A DNA stretch of 64,000 nt from an uncultured Eggerthellaceae bacterium (GCA_910584145.1 CAJTXX010000005.1:14647-78646); one strand, 5' to 3'. Numbered from the stretch's first letter, positions 29,801 to 38,213 are shown. Program-made: numbers and translations. Notes: generated from the sequence alone by a model not told the origin.

Positions 29801-32494
29801 GTGGCTGATTACGTGTTGAGTGCCAAAGGCACGTATGACGGCAGCGAGTTCGATTCTGGCGTTGAGAAGTCCAAGTCGAAGCTCTCTGGCTTTATGGAGC
29901 AAGCGCAAACGGTAGCTTCGAGGGTCAAGAGCGCGATTGGCAACGGTATAGCTAAGACGGCTGAAATCGTCACAGGAACTATCGGAACAATCGGCGCAGG
30001 AATCGGCACACTAGCCGCCACAGGCGGCATAACACGCGCCCTGAACATGGAGAAAGCCCAAACCATGTTCAAAGGGCTAAAGCTCGATTGGAACGACTAT
30101 TACCAGACCATCAACGATGCTGTTGATGGCACGGCGTTCTCTATGGACGCTGCTGCGCTCGTCGCAGCGAATCTTGCCGCATCTGGCGTGGGTGCTGGAC
30201 GTGACATGGAAAAGGCTCTCAACGGAGCTACAGGCGTAGCCGCCACATTCGGTGCAGATTTGGGCGATATTGGCAGCATCTTCCAGAAGGTCGCAGCGCA
30301 GGGCAAGCTCACGGGCGAAACCCTAGCCCAGATGTCCGACCGTGGCATCAACGGCCTTTCTGTTCTGTCTGAATACCTTGGCAAGTCCCAAGCGGATGTC
30401 AGGGAAATGGTTACAAACGGGAAAATCGACTTCGAGACGTTCTCTGACGCGATGTACTCAGCTTTCGGGGATTCCGCTAAGGGAGCCAACGACACGTTCG
30501 CTGGTGTTACCGCGAACATCAGGTCTAACGTTGCAAAAATCGGCGAGATATTCGCAACCCCTGCGCTCAAAGGTCTACAACAGGTCTTTGCTGCGCTTCT
30601 GCCGTGCATCAAATCGGTAAGGGTGGCTCTACAGCCTCTTGCTGATACGTTTGCGGCGTGGGTTGAGGGCGTTGTTCCTAAAGCGGTCGATGTACTCACA
30701 AAGCTCAACGACAAAATCAAAGAGCTTGGCGAAGGTGGTCTTGGAAACCTCCCGAAATGGGCTGCACCCGCAGCAGCAGCGATTGGCATTCTGTCGGTCG
30801 GTGCAATGGGCGGGTTGATTTCCCAGATTCCCGTTGTCGGTGGACTGCTTGGCGGTCTATGCGGTGTTATAGGCAAGCTGAGCAATCCTGTGGCCTTGGT
30901 CAGAGGGGCAATGAGCGGCCTTGCTGGAATCTTCGGAGGAATATCTGCTCCAGTTATAGCCGTGGTCGCTGTAATAACGGCTCTAGTAGCTGCATTTGTT
31001 CAGCTCATGGCTACGAATGAGGGCTTCCGCAATTCCATCATGGAAACGGTAGGAAGCATTGTCAGTTCGCTCCAGCCAGCGTTCAACGCTTTGATGGGGC
31101 TTCTCCCCTCGTTCCAGATGTTGTGGTGTGAGATACAGAAGGTCGTGGAGGCTCTTGCCCCTGCGCTTCTGAACCTCGTCGCTGCGTTTGCCCCCGTGGT
31201 ATCGACAATCATTTCCTCGGCGGTTCCCGTTATCCAAACCATCATCGGCGTGTTCATGCAGTTCGTGAACCAGATTACGGGCTTCGTCGTTCCTATAATC
31301 GAGCAGCTTACGGCTGTGGTGCAGCAGTACATGCCGCAAATCCAGAGCATCATCGAAAGCGCAATGCAGATGATTCAGGCGATTATCCTTGCCGTCTGGC
31401 CTCATATCCAGAACATCATCAGCGCGGCCATGATGGTCATTCAGGGAATCATGGAAACTGTCTGGCCGATAATCCAAGCGATTATCGAAACCGTGATGGG
31501 TGTCATACAAGGCATTATCGACACGGTGATGGCCGTCATCGAGGGCAACTGGGAAGGTGTCTGGAACGGCATTCTGAGCATTGTCGAATCGGTGTGGAAT
31601 GGCATCACGTCCATCATCAGCGCAGTTGTTGGAATCATCGTCGGAATCATAGCGAGCTTCGTCGAATCAGTAGTCAGCTTCTTCGGCAACCTCTGGTCTA
31701 ACGTGACCTCGACCGTCAGCAACCTCTGGAGCAGCGTGACTTCTGCGTTCTCCAGCGGCGTAAGCAGTGCGGTGAACTTCGTGTCGAACCTGCTCAGTAG
31801 GGTTGTGGCGTTCTTCGGGAATCTTTGGAGCAACGTGACATCGACCGTGAGCAACATGTGGAGCAGCGTGACATCGGCGTTCTCTAGCGGTGTCAATAGC
31901 GCAATCAGTTTCGTGTCTCAGTTGCCCGGACGAATCATGGGCATCTTCGCGGACGCGGGAAGCTGGCTTATCAACGCTGGCAAGTCGATTATCCAAGGTC
32001 TTATCGACGGCATTAGCAGCATGATTCAAGGTGCTGTAGATGCGGTCGGGGGTGTTCTTGGTGCGATTAGCAACCTGCTCCCGCATTCGCCCGCTAAGGA
32101 AGGGCCTTTCTCTGGACGAGGCTGGACGCTTTATTCGGGCAGGTCGATTGTCGATGCGCTTGCCACTGGTGCGCAGGAAAAGACAGCCAAAGCGGTAGAC
32201 GCTTTCAAGAGCGTTGCTAGAAAGCTGCACGATTCCCTAGACATAGGAACCATGGCTTACGACTACGAGGTGAACATGGCTGCGTTCCTCTCGGATTACC
32301 CCGACCTGTCCTATGGAATCGACGTTCGCAACTCCGACGATGGTACGGAAATCGAGAGCAGCGTCAACGGCCTACGCAATGAGGTTATCGACCTAAAGAA
32401 GTCCCTCGGCAGAATCATTGCCGACAACGCTCCTGTGGTCGTTGAGACGGAACGTCAAGCAGCCAGACGTGTTAGGGGGTACATGAATGCCTAG
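29801..32494 (+). CDS. Tape measure protein
   Basis: An 897-residue protein, the longest in the prophage. It has a tape-measure N-terminal domain (about residues 80-280, NMEKAQTMFKGLKLDWNDYY and GQKLTGETLAQMSDRG-type segments), several long hydrophobic helices (about 320-400) and long Ile/Val-rich helical repeats. A tandem duplication is visible at about 625-710: FFGNLWSNVTSTVSNLWSSV and FFGNLWSNVTSTVSNMWSSV about 43 residues apart. GTG 29801 follows agggaggtgg. Its length sets tail length (family knowledge). Confidence 0.92.
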   Translation: MADYVLSAKGTYDGSEFDSGVEKSKSKLSGFMEQAQTVASRVKSAIGNGIAKTAEIVTGTIGTIGAGIGTLAATGGITRALNMEKAQTMFKGLKLDWNDYYQTINDAVDGTAFSMDAAALVAANLAASGVGAGRDMEKALNGATGVAATFGADLGDIGSIFQKVAAQGKLTGETLAQMSDRGINGLSVLSEYLGKSQADVREMVTNGKIDFETFSDAMYSAFGDSAKGANDTFAGVTANIRSNVAKIGEIFATPALKGLQQVFAALLPCIKSVRVALQPLADTFAAWVEGVVPKAVDVLTKLNDKIKELGEGGLGNLPKWAAPAAAAIGILSVGAMGGLISQIPVVGGLLGGLCGVIGKLSNPVALVRGAMSGLAGIFGGISAPVIAVVAVITALVAAFVQLMATNEGFRNSIMETVGSIVSSLQPAFNALMGLLPSFQMLWCEIQKVVEALAPALLNLVAAFAPVVSTIISSAVPVIQTIIGVFMQFVNQITGFVVPIIEQLTAVVQQYMPQIQSIIESAMQMIQAIILAVWPHIQNIISAAMMVIQGIMETVWPIIQAIIETVMGVIQGIIDTVMAVIEGNWEGVWNGILSIVESVWNGITSIISAVVGIIVGIIASFVESVVSFFGNLWSNVTSTVSNLWSSVTSAFSSGVSSAVNFVSNLLSRVVAFFGNLWSNVTSTVSNMWSSVTSAFSSGVNSAISFVSQLPGRIMGIFADAGSWLINAGKSIIQGLIDGISSMIQGAVDAVGGVLGAISNLLPHSPAKEGPFSGRGWTLYSGRSIVDALATGAQEKTAKAVDAFKSVARKLHDSLDIGTMAYDYEVNMAAFLSDYPDLSYGIDVRNSDDGTEIESSVNGLRNEVIDLKKSLGRIIADNAPVVVETERQAARRVRGYMNA

Positions 32495-33260
32495 CATCGG
32501 AAGGATTCGCTTTACGAACCATCTTGGCGACAGCATAGAGTTCAGCGACGAAACAGGCGTATTGCTTGGGGATTCGGAGCTTTTCAGCTATGAACGCAAG
32601 TATTCATCGACTGAAAATGTCTACGAATCCCTCACGGTCGAGCCGCGTTCGATTCCAGTGAACATCCTCTTTACGGGGGATGTTCCGAACGCGCGAAGCA
32701 AGTTCTACGAAGTCGTTGACCTCGACGCTTTGGAAAAGAAACCGGGAACGCTCAAAATCGGCGACTGCTACATGGAGGGCATCTTCATTGATTCGTCCAA
32801 CCGCAACTTCGAGGCGAAGGGCGAAATGATACGCGAAATGCAATTCCTGTCGCAGAAGCCAGTTTGGCGGCGAGACATGGTAAAGCTGTTTGACGTAAGT
32901 GAGACAAAGCCAGCAATCATCAACGAGAGCTACAAGTCGGCACCAGCGACAATCGAGTTGTGGGGTGCTGCCGAGGACGCGACTATCTCAATCGGCGGTT
33001 TCACCTATCAGGTCTACCACGAGATACCAGAGGGCGGGAAGCTCGTTATCGACGGCTTCAAAAAGACGGCTAAGGTAATAGATGCCGATGGCAACGAGAC
33101 GAACGTTCTTGACGACCGACAGGGCTTGCAGGTGAAAGGCTCTGGCTACTATCTGTTCGAGGAAGTGCCGAGAGGTCATAACGAGGTAACGTGGAATCCT
33201 CATAACAAGCTCCGCATCACTATCCATGAGACACGCATGGAGGTGAAGCTGAATGAATGA
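32487..33260 (+). CDS. Distal tail protein (Dit-like)
   Basis: A 257-residue protein directly after the tape measure (8-bp overlap). The N-terminal half resembles the Dit ring domain (IRFTNHLGDSIEFSDETGVL, then RSIPVNILFTGDVPNARSKF). The C-terminal half has a galectin-like beta sandwich (APATIELWGAAEDATISIGG). Dit forms the hub to which adhesion proteins attach. Confidence 0.8.
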   Translation: MPSIGRIRFTNHLGDSIEFSDETGVLLGDSELFSYERKYSSTENVYESLTVEPRSIPVNILFTGDVPNARSKFYEVVDLDALEKKPGTLKIGDCYMEGIFIDSSNRNFEAKGEMIREMQFLSQKPVWRRDMVKLFDVSETKPAIINESYKSAPATIELWGAAEDATISIGGFTYQVYHEIPEGGKLVIDGFKKTAKVIDADGNETNVLDDRQGLQVKGSGYYLFEEVPRGHNEVTWNPHNKLRITIHETRMEVKLNE

Positions 33261-34215
33261 TTTGGTCATCACGGATGACAAGTTCCGCGACCGATTGATT
33301 CCTGAGTTCAAGAACCTAGACCTAGCGTTCGGCTCTAGTGAGAACAACTTCATGCTCGTAGTCCCAGATTACCAAAGGCTAACCACGGGAGAATACTTCT
33401 ACTTAGCCGAAAGCGAGTGGGGCGGCATCATCGACAGGATAGAGATTGGCTACTCAACGGGGAAGCCTAAGCTCACCTACTCTGGAAGGTCTTGGCACGG
33501 CATCTTATCGCACAAGGTTATCTGTCCCGACGCTGGAAGCGATTACCTGACCTATTCGGGTGACATCAACCGAATCATCGACATGTTGATTCAACGCCAA
33601 GCCTTGCAAGAGCGTTTCGTTGCCGAGTTCACAAACTGCGGCTTCGAGGTATCGGGGCGGTTCGACCGCTACACCGACATGTACACAGCCCTGCTGAAGA
33701 TATGCAAGGCAGCGGGATGCAAGCTGAAAATCAGAACGACCGTCGAGAACAAGGTCGAGCTTTCTGCGGTGGAGGCAAAGCCAATCTATCTCGATTCTGA
33801 CCAGTACGAGCTGCATCTGGGCAAAGGCGGATACACGAACCATCTTGTGTGCCTTGGAAAAGGTGACCTGAAGGATAGGACGGTCGTTCACCTCTACTCC
33901 GACGACAAAGGACGCGTCTCGGAAAAGCAGACGTTCTTCGGGATTGCTGAGATTACCGAGACTTACGACTACAACAACGCTGATAGAGCGGAGCTTATCA
34001 GCAAAGGCACCGAGAAGCTACAAGAGGCATTCGGGGACGCTTGCCAGTTGTTCGTTGCGGACAACTTGCAGCTCGATGTTGGCGATTTGGTCAGGTGTGT
34101 CGATGTCGAGACGGGCATTAACGTCGAGGCGACCGTCGAGAAGGTCGTCGTGGAAGTATCAAACGATGTCGCAAGCCTCTCATACGAGGTCGGCGGCATC
34201 ATAGCAAGAAGTTAG
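33253..34215 (+). CDS. Baseplate hub protein (ReqiPepy6 Gp37-like)
   Basis: A 320-residue protein after Dit (8-bp overlap). Features are an N-terminal beta domain, YSGRSWHGILSHKVICPDAG, a helical insert with KICKAAGCKLKIRTTVENK, and the hub-type end DLVRCVDVETGINVEATVEK. It resembles the siphovirus ReqiPepy6 Gp37-like family that replaces Tal in many actinophages. It probably forms the tail tip through which DNA passes. Confidence 0.78.
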   Translation: MNDLVITDDKFRDRLIPEFKNLDLAFGSSENNFMLVVPDYQRLTTGEYFYLAESEWGGIIDRIEIGYSTGKPKLTYSGRSWHGILSHKVICPDAGSDYLTYSGDINRIIDMLIQRQALQERFVAEFTNCGFEVSGRFDRYTDMYTALLKICKAAGCKLKIRTTVENKVELSAVEAKPIYLDSDQYELHLGKGGYTNHLVCLGKGDLKDRTVVHLYSDDKGRVSEKQTFFGIAEITETYDYNNADRAELISKGTEKLQEAFGDACQLFVADNLQLDVGDLVRCVDVETGINVEATVEKVVVEVSNDVASLSYEVGGIIARS

Positions 34216-34223
34216 GAGGTCTG

Positions 34224-34907
34224 ATGCGAAATTACGAGATAGCCGTAGTTGATAGGACGACGGCATTCCTCGGAGATAACAGAGCTGTCCAGCACTGTGT
34301 TCGAGGGGACACCATAACGGTCGAGTTCGACACGGAATGGAACGATGTTGAGCGATGCGTCGCGAACTTTGTCAACCGAGCTGACGGTACGCGCAAGACC
34401 ATCGAAATGAGAAAGGGCGAACCCCTCCTCATTCCATGGGAGTGCCTGAGAACGCAAGGCGAGCTTTACGTGACCTTCATTGGTTATGTGGGGGACTTCA
34501 CCGCAAAGGGAATCCGCATCATCACGAAGGACATGGAGTACCCGTTTGTCGTGGAGCATTCGACGGCTCTGGAGCTTGTTGTCCCAGAGGCTACCGAGGA
34601 CATCCTGTTCACGTTACTCAACGCTTTCGACAACGTTTCGGATGTGATGGACAGGGCGATACTCGCTGCTGCCAAAGCGGAGGAAGCAGCTAAGCAGATA
34701 GGCACGTCTACCGTCTCGAAGAGCCAGTACGACAAGGACATCAACACCCTTGCTGGCGTTCTTGCCAACTACATGGGTCGCCTGTGGTACATGAACGGCG
34801 TTATCTACTCCCCGCCAGAGTATGCCGTCGTCGAGGGAGACACGCTTTATGTGGTCGGCTACTACGACCCTGACACGAAAACGATTTGGATAGGAGACGT
34901 GGATTAA
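34224..34907 (+). CDS. Baseplate/tail protein upstream of the adhesin
   Basis: A 227-residue protein with an N-terminal beta domain (RDGDTITVEFDTEW-like segment: RGDTITVEFDTEWNDVERCV), a coiled linker (DRAILAAAKAEEAAKQI) and a small C-terminal beta domain (YAVVEGDTLYVVGYYDPDTK). This modular form recalls upper-baseplate connectors (BppU-like). It directly precedes the DGR target gene by 1 bp and may anchor it to the tail tip (inference). Confidence 0.55.
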   Translation: MRNYEIAVVDRTTAFLGDNRAVQHCVRGDTITVEFDTEWNDVERCVANFVNRADGTRKTIEMRKGEPLLIPWECLRTQGELYVTFIGYVGDFTAKGIRIITKDMEYPFVVEHSTALELVVPEATEDILFTLLNAFDNVSDVMDRAILAAAKAEEAAKQIGTSTVSKSQYDKDINTLAGVLANYMGRLWYMNGVIYSPPEYAVVEGDTLYVVGYYDPDTKTIWIGDVD

Positions 34908-34908
34908 C

Positions 34909-35982
34909 ATGCCAAACGACATCAACGAGCCTAGCACTGGCTCAACGTCCTCCAGTGCGTTGCCTGTTTACAAAATCGGCATCCTTGGAGGAGGAGGGTC
35001 TTACGAGGCACAAGACCCCGACGCGAGGGCGACAGCGGAAGCTGCCATGCTCGCTGCGCAAGAGGCTAACAACAAGTTCCCTGTAAGCATCACCAACGGC
35101 GGCACAGGCGCAACATCTGTCTACCCGACCAAGGATACGGGAGAGGATGGGACGACCATCAAGAAAGGCTCTCGTGACCTTCTGGAAGTCGAGTACGACG
35201 CTCAGCTCGTTCTCGGCATCTACGAAGGACGAGACCTCAACGAAGTGTTCGCTGACGAAATCAGCGGATATACGAGCGATGCCGAGTGGTTCAACGCTCG
35301 CATCAATGCTGGCGACTTCACGGGAATCCGCATCTTCGACTACTTCGACATCACGCTCACGGACAGCAAGGTATTCCGCTACCGCGTGGCTGCGATTGAC
35401 CCGTACCTGCATTGCATGGACACGGAAATCACGAAGCATCACATCATCATGGTGCCTGACCAAGTGTGGCCTGATTCGGTTGTTTGGAATACGACCAACA
35501 CGAACCAAGGTACGGCGAGCGAGAAGCATCCCTATCTTGCGAGTAACCTGCATCGCTGGGAGGTCAACACATTCTATGCCCTCCTGCCTACCAAGTGGAA
35601 GAATGTGCTTGCCACGCACCGTATGTTGCTGGAGGAGCGTTACAGCACTGCTGGCGCACAGAGCAACGCTACGAGCTGGTCTTGGACGGATGTTGGCAAG
35701 GTTTTCTCGCTGTCTGAGACTGAGGTGTACGGTCAAATTGTTTGGGGTACGAATAATGGCTATTCGGTTGGCACTGATTGTCATTTCGCCACGTTCTTCC
35801 AGAACACGAAGCAGCGCATCCGCAGGAATCATGCAGACCAGCGGTACCACTGGTGGTTGCGCTCCGCTGCTGGCTCGTACGCGACGCACGCGTGCTTTGT
35901 CTACATTGGGGGCATTGCCGGCTACTATGCCGCGTCGCACGCGGGTGTCCGCGCGTTGCCCTGCTTCCGTGTCGGCGTATAG
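34909..35982 (+). CDS. DGR target: tail adhesin with variable C-type-lectin-like domain
   Basis: A 357-residue protein. The N-terminus (about 1-70) holds a collagen-poor linker with YEAQDPDARATAEAAMLAAQ, as seen in tail-fibre anchors. Residues about 95-357 form a DUF6273/C-type-lectin-like domain with the hallmark WWLRSA near the end. Residues 312-353 are encoded by the variable repeat. The varied residues fall at His314, then in GSYATHACFVYIGGIAGYYA, then His after AAS, while WWLRSAAG and AGVRALP stay fixed. DGR target proteins of this fold bind ligands through the varied side chains, so this is the likely receptor-binding protein. Confidence 0.88.
   Translation: MPNDINEPSTGSTSSSALPVYKIGILGGGGSYEAQDPDARATAEAAMLAAQEANNKFPVSITNGGTGATSVYPTKDTGEDGTTIKKGSRDLLEVEYDAQLVLGIYEGRDLNEVFADEISGYTSDAEWFNARINAGDFTGIRIFDYFDITLTDSKVFRYRVAAIDPYLHCMDTEITKHHIIMVPDQVWPDSVVWNTTNTNQGTASEKHPYLASNLHRWEVNTFYALLPTKWKNVLATHRMLLEERYSTAGAQSNATSWSWTDVGKVFSLSETEVYGQIVWGTNNGYSVGTDCHFATFFQNTKQRIRRNHADQRYHWWLRSAAGSYATHACFVYIGGIAGYYAASHAGVRALPCFRVGV
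35842..35968 (+). repeat. DGR variable repeat (VR)
   Basis: 127 bp at the 3' end of the adhesin gene, aligned without gaps to the TR at 36569-36695: 112 identities and 15 substitutions, all at TR adenines (11 of the TR adenines are unchanged, no other base changed). All nine AAY codons of TR are altered here (to CAC, TAC, CAC, TTT, TAC, ATT, GGC, TAT, CAC). Confidence 0.95.
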
Positions 35983-35989
35983 CCGACAC
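35969..35989 (+). other. Hairpin directly after VR (DGR target-recognition type)
   Basis: GTGTCGGC-gtata-GCCGACAC, perfect 8-bp stem with 5-nt loop, starting at the first base after VR and including the adhesin stop codon. Known DGRs such as that of phage BPP-1 need an 8-bp hairpin just after VR for efficient retrohoming. No such hairpin follows TR. Confidence 0.75.
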
Positions 35990-36007
35990 ATCAACTACAC
36001 TGAACAC

Positions 36008-36028
36008 GCCGCCGCGTAATGCGGCGGC
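36008..36028 (+). other. Second hairpin between adhesin and avd
   Basis: GCCGCCGC-gtaat-GCGGCGGC, again an 8-bp stem with a 5-nt loop, 18 bp after the first. There is no T run. It could be a weak terminator or a second structural element of the DGR target site. Confidence 0.5.
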
Positions 36029-36051
36029 ATCAGGTAGAGAGAGGTTTTGAG

Positions 36052-36534
36052 TTGAGTGGAGTTTACGAACGGAACAGAAGCACATCTGCTTTGGAATGGA
36101 TGACTTGCGCCAGAGAGATTCGCAAGGAAATCAACAGGTTGGTGCGTTCTGAAAAGGTCGTTTTCAAGTCGCAGCGATTCACATTCGGAACGAGCCTGTT
36201 TGAGATAGCGCGGGATTTGACGAGGCATACTAGGGCAGCGTATGACCGCTACCCGAACACGCCACGAAGCGTGTTGGAGCGAAAGCACTACTTACAGCTT
36301 GCTATTGACGATTGCTACTATCTTGAAGAGGAGCTGCAATTCCTGAAAGAGGATAACGAACAGCTCAACCTCAACAGGTTGGCGGCAATCGCCGATTTGC
36401 TGGAAAAGGAAATCGGCGAGCTGAAGAAAGCGAAGAACAACACTCGCTTGACGGGCAAGCAGACCGTTGACGCGAGAATCGAGAAACTTGAAGCAGAGCT
36501 TGCCGACTTGAAGGAGTTGACAGGGAGCCACTAG
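36052..36534 (+). CDS. avd: DGR accessory variability determinant (Avd-like)
   Basis: A 160-residue, highly helical protein located between VR and TR, the standard place of avd. Four helices are visible: REIRKEINRLVRSEKVV, LFEIARDLTRHTRAAYDRYP, ERKHYLQLAIDDCYYLEEEL, and LAAIADLLEKEIGELKKAKN. The NRS-LE start and RxxYLxxA helix fit phage Avd-like four-helix-bundle proteins. Avd forms a pentamer that binds the RT and template RNA (family knowledge). Start TTG 36052 is preferred because gagagagg lies 8 bp before it; ATG 36019 in the second hairpin is an alternative. Confidence 0.75.
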   Translation: MSGVYERNRSTSALEWMTCAREIRKEINRLVRSEKVVFKSQRFTFGTSLFEIARDLTRHTRAAYDRYPNTPRSVLERKHYLQLAIDDCYYLEEELQFLKEDNEQLNLNRLAAIADLLEKEIGELKKAKNNTRLTGKQTVDARIEKLEAELADLKELTGSH

Positions 36535-36568
36535 GTTATCATCTGGTCAACGGTTGCAGCTTGCATCT

Positions 36569-36695
36569 CGGTACAACTGGTGGTTGCGCTCCGCTGCTGG
36601 CTCGAACACGACGAACGCGTGCAATGTCAACATTGAGGGCAATGCCAACTACAATACCGCGTCGAACGCGGGTGTCCGCGCGTTGCCCTGATTCC
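36569..36695 (+). repeat. DGR template repeat (TR)
   Basis: A 127-bp non-coding template between avd and the RT gene, same orientation as VR, offset 727 bp. It holds 26 adenines, concentrated in nine AAC/AAT codons in the VR reading frame, which can mutate to codons for many residues without creating stops. The last adenine makes a TGA in that frame. Non-adenine bases match VR at all 101 positions. Confidence 0.95.
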
Positions 36696-36926
36696 AAGCT
36701 AGAACGGCCAGACCTAGTAGCTTCATAGCCAACGCAGAGCCTTTTTTGGAAGGAAGCTGCAACCTTCGGGCGCAGCCCGTGAATCAGCATCCCGCGAGCA
36801 AGGGCGAACGCTGCTTGCATGGCATGGTGTTTAGGCGTATCGCCGTGTTTCATGCCCTTTGCTCATTGCGGCTAGTCAAACGCCACTGCGAGCCGTGCGG
36901 GATGCCTTACTTCTAAGGAGGTAGGT
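36696..36926 (+). ncRNA. TR-RT spacer, probable 3' part of the DGR template RNA
   Basis: A 231-bp stretch without a supported gene. In the BPP-1 system the template RNA extends past TR into the spacer before the RT gene, and that part primes and regulates cDNA synthesis. By position this is the equivalent segment. It contains short self-complementary stretches but no terminator; it ends in the RT ribosome binding site aaggaggtaggt. Confidence 0.5.
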
Positions 36927-38213
36927 TTGAACTCCGAGGAGCGCAAGGCCGCGAGGCGCGAGCGCAGAAAGCAGGAGCGCGAACGCAAGAAAGCCAAGCG
37001 CAACGAGGGTTGCACCTTGGAGGACATAGCCGACATGAACGCGCTCTACAAAGCGCAACGTGAAGCTGGTCGGGGTGTCACGTGGAAATCAAGCACTCAG
37101 CGATACCAGCTTGACTGGCTGCTTAACATCAACAAGGCGAGGCATGACATCTTGGAGGGTAACGAGGTGTGCCGAGGCTTCCATGAGTTCGACCTTTACG
37201 AACGAGGGAAGATGCGGCACATATCCTCTGTTCACTTCTCCGAGCGCGTTGTGCAGAAGTCGCTAACGCAGAACGCCTACATCCCGACCATAACGCCCAG
37301 CTTCGTTGAGGACAACGCAGCGAACATGAAGGGCAAGGGAACGGCGTATGCTCTGGAGCGAGTGAAACAGGCTCTCGTAAGGCATTACCGAAGAAGCGGC
37401 AGCGAGGGCTACGTGCTTCAAATCGACTTTTCCAGCTACTTCGCCAACATCGCCCACGAGCCTGTGAAGCAAATCATTGCAGAGGCCATTACGGACGAGA
37501 GGGTTGTAACACTCGGACACCACTTGATTGACGTTCAGGGCGATGTCGGACTTGGCTTAGGTTCAGAGCCTAACCAGATTCTCGCTGTTGGCTTTCCGAA
37601 CGAGATAGACCATCTTGTGCAGGATATGTGCGGCGTTGAGTATTACGGTCGCTACATGGACGACACCCTGATTATCCACGAGGACAAGGCGACGCTTCGG
37701 GTTGTCTTGGCTATCGTGCGCGACAGATGCGCCAAACTGGGCATCGTCGTGAACGAAAAGAAAACGCATATCACGAAGCTCTCGCACGGCTTCACGTTCC
37801 TAAAGACAAAGTTCAGCTACTCGGAAACGGGCAAGGTGGTGATGCGCCCATGCAGGGATTCGATAACGCGCGAACGGCGCAAGTTGAAAAAGCAAGCCCA
37901 TCTTGTCGAGCAAGGGCTGATGACGGTGGAGCAGGTCATTCAGAGCTACCAGTCATGGCGAGGCTCGAAGCTCCGCCTTGATGCTCACGGGGCAATCTTG
38001 CGAATGGATGCACTCTTTGCGGATTTGTTCTCGCAGGATATAAGGACAATGAAAGACCCCCCCGCAACCCTGACCCTAAAAACTGTTTTTTACAAACCCG
38101 CTTTCGAGCGGGTTTTCTTTTGCCCAAAGGAGGATGCAAATGGACGAGAACAACGGAATCGTGACCCGTATCAACGAGTTCACGAACCTTCTCTCGCAGA
38201 TGTACGACGCTGA
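36927..38213 (+). CDS. DGR reverse transcriptase
   Basis: RT with TTG start behind aaggaggtaggt. After a basic N-terminus come the RT motifs: first catalytic Asp167 in LQIDFSSYFANI, a motif-B segment GLGLGSEPNQILAVGFPNEI where the final Gln replaces the Pro of most RTs (a DGR trait), and YMDD at 243-246 followed by DTLIIHEDK. It copies the TR RNA with adenine-specific errors. The frame should probably stop near 38073: one base fewer in the C7 run at 38057-38063 gives TGA there. As it stands it reads through the terminator and 74 bp into the next gene, adding about 47 odd residues. Confidence 0.92.
   Translation: MNSEERKAARRERRKQERERKKAKRNEGCTLEDIADMNALYKAQREAGRGVTWKSSTQRYQLDWLLNINKARHDILEGNEVCRGFHEFDLYERGKMRHISSVHFSERVVQKSLTQNAYIPTITPSFVEDNAANMKGKGTAYALERVKQALVRHYRRSGSEGYVLQIDFSSYFANIAHEPVKQIIAEAITDERVVTLGHHLIDVQGDVGLGLGSEPNQILAVGFPNEIDHLVQDMCGVEYYGRYMDDTLIIHEDKATLRVVLAIVRDRCAKLGIVVNEKKTHITKLSHGFTFLKTKFSYSETGKVVMRPCRDSITRERRKLKKQAHLVEQGLMTVEQVIQSYQSWRGSKLRLDAHGAILRMDALFADLFSQDIRTMKDPPATLTLKTVFYKPAFERVFFCPKEDANGREQRNRDPYQRVHEPSLADVRR
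38094..38120 (+). terminator. Terminator after the DGR
   Basis: AAACCCGCT-ttcg-AGCGGGTTT followed by TCTTTT: a 9-bp stem with a stable UUCG-type tetraloop. It overlaps the extended 3' end of the RT frame, which supports an intended RT stop upstream. Confidence 0.8.

Noticed and set aside
31670..31930. Tandem DNA repeat in the tape measure gene as a recombination hot spot
   Set aside because: Internal repeats are normal in tape-measure proteins and relate to tail length; nothing further is implied here.
36569..36695. TR as a second, degenerate lectin gene fragment left by duplication
   Set aside because: Random decay would change all bases; here differences are confined to adenines, and an RT gene is adjacent.
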